This document shows, piece after piece, positions 63,207-64,000 of a stretch of DNA of 64,000 nt. The stretch's first letter is position 1, and each line of letters starts with the position of its first letter. A model generated the notes under the pieces. That model saw only the letters and a program-made list of their open reading frames with translations. It had not been told where the DNA came from and ran no database searches. The DNA is taken from contig CATQJL010000223.1 of assembly GCA_958299035.1 (NCBI GenBank), positions 55,534,302-55,598,301 of the forward strand, written 5' to 3'. The DNA is from Cylicocyclus nassatus. Taxonomy: Eukaryota; Nematoda; Chromadorea; Rhabditida; Strongylidae. The position numbers and the translations under genes were made by a program.

Positions 63207-63262
63207 GGAGTGTTGATGATCTATGAATCATCAATCTCAACAACAATCTAATAGCTTACACT
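63207..63262 (+). repeat. Partial extra copy of the BEL LTR start
   Basis: CTTGCTCGTCCGGAGTGTTGATGATCTATGAATCATCAATCTCAACA.. repeats the junction before and the first ~45 bp of the 3' LTR (63361-63420) ~165 bp upstream of it. Because the preceding bases (TGCTCG.CCGGAG) are also duplicated, it looks like a local tandem duplication across the polypurine tract/LTR junction. Confidence 0.65.
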
Positions 63263-63373
63263 CATGAACACAGCTATATCTCAGTTTCTGAGTACAAATG
63301 CTCTTAAGAGGTTTTGATTGTTTTTAACTATCTACATTCTAACAAATTTCGCCTCCTCCTTGCTCGCCCGGAG

Positions 63374-63706
63374 TGTTGATGATTTATGTATCAACAACCT
63401 CAACAATTCTATAATCCTAATAGCTCACGGGTATTCCCCACAGGCTACATTCCCCAACCGCTTATATTTAAGTGCCGAATTACTCACCAATGAGTGGCAC
63501 CTATCTTCCAGGGGCCGCGCCAAGCCGCGGCATCCTCTTTCTTGCATATATTTCCTGGACATTCCGATTGTGCACGGGTCAGCTCCGCCTTACTACCTAT
63601 ATAAGGAGCCCCCAATTGTATTATAGGTTGCTCCCCCCGGTTCAACACCGGGTTCGTCTGTTAAATTATTATCGACACCACTATCGCCTACGCTTGGTTC
63701 CCACCA
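63374..63706 (+). repeat. 3' LTR of the BEL element
   Basis: 333 bp, TGTTGATGATTTATG...GGTTCCCACCA. Two 3-bp deletions relative to the 5' LTR (after TTCGTCTG and after CGCCTACG). Followed by unique sequence from 63707. Confidence 0.88.
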
Positions 63707-64000
63707 AGACTTTGGAATTTTTTTGTACAGTTACGTAGTGAATTATGAAACATTTGCAACATTTGCGATCTGTCATCCTTTACAAAGAGCAATGTTCACT
63801 GCATTTTCTGCTTTTACGCACCAAAATTTAATCTGCTTCAACAAACAGCTGGTTCAAGGAATTCCCAAGCTCTTGTTCATTTCACATTATAGCCATGGAA
63901 TCCACTGACTCTTCTGAATAAATGAGCTGAATAGCGCTTTCGTAAACTCTGCGTGATCGCTGAAGGACAGACTCCACACTAACATAGGCTTTCATGCTTG
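63707..64000. other. Right edge, nothing recognised
   Basis: AT-rich flank after the BEL element; no repeat or gene seen in the ~290 bp available. Confidence 0.4.

Larger units (their letters stand above)
59073..63706 (+). mobile_element. BEL/Pao LTR retrotransposon, internally deleted
   Basis: The 339-bp 5' LTR and 333-bp 3' LTR enclose a BEL-type gag and protease. Reverse transcriptase, RNase H and integrase, which should follow the protease, are absent: after ~62200 there is only low-complexity frame and then a hAT MITE. Total length is 4.6 kb instead of the usual 6-7 kb. Gag and protease are frame-broken. No target duplication could be matched (CCCTG before, AGACT after). A non-autonomous or dead derivative. 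Confidence 0.88.

Overview
This is AT-rich, repeat-saturated eukaryotic nuclear DNA. Very short (55-nt) introns, conserved pyrimidine-rich acceptors just upstream of start codons (candidate spliced-leader acceptors), and an RTE, BEL/Pao and mariner-type repeat mix point to a clade V nematode. A hookworm-like parasite (Ancylostoma/Necator) is my best guess from family knowledge; it cannot be proved without a database search. No rRNA, tRNA, CRISPR or bacterial-type operon was found.

Layout. 1-13.6 kb is non-coding DNA with foldback elements and MITEs, including a hAT MITE nested in a mariner-like MITE. 13.6-14.5 kb is a non-autonomous Helitron full of iterated and inverted blocks. 14.8-22.05 kb is a young, full-length Ty3/Gypsy LTR retrotransposon (262-bp LTRs, 4-bp target duplication). 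Its gag and pol share one frame split by a single UGA, pol carries several frameshifts, and a large unrecognised domain follows the integrase. 22-30.5 kb holds only small MITEs and hairpins. 30.5-33.5 kb is an essentially complete but frameshifted RTE-clade non-LTR retrotransposon with a 16-bp target duplication.

34.7-47.3 kb is the only place where I can support host genes: a cluster of two-exon genes for very small secreted cysteine-rich (degenerate Kunitz-like) proteins. It has a damaged copy A, intact copy B (a foldback element fills its intron), intact copy C, and an orphan inverted second exon D. C and D lie in the two arms of a ~3.2-kb palindrome whose centre is an RTE fragment. Long foldback repeats recur beside the genes and probably took part in the duplications.

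49.9-52.3 kb (minus strand) is a decayed Penelope-like element with reverse transcriptase, GIY-YIG endonuclease and a degenerate hammerhead-like motif. 53-58.8 kb carries several long palindromic MITEs. 59.07-63.7 kb is a BEL/Pao LTR element that keeps LTRs, a minisatellite-bearing leader, gag and protease but lacks RT, RNase H and integrase, and has a hAT MITE inserted in it.

The mobile elements do not work together. The cysteine-rich genes are a local duplicated family whose products should be secreted.
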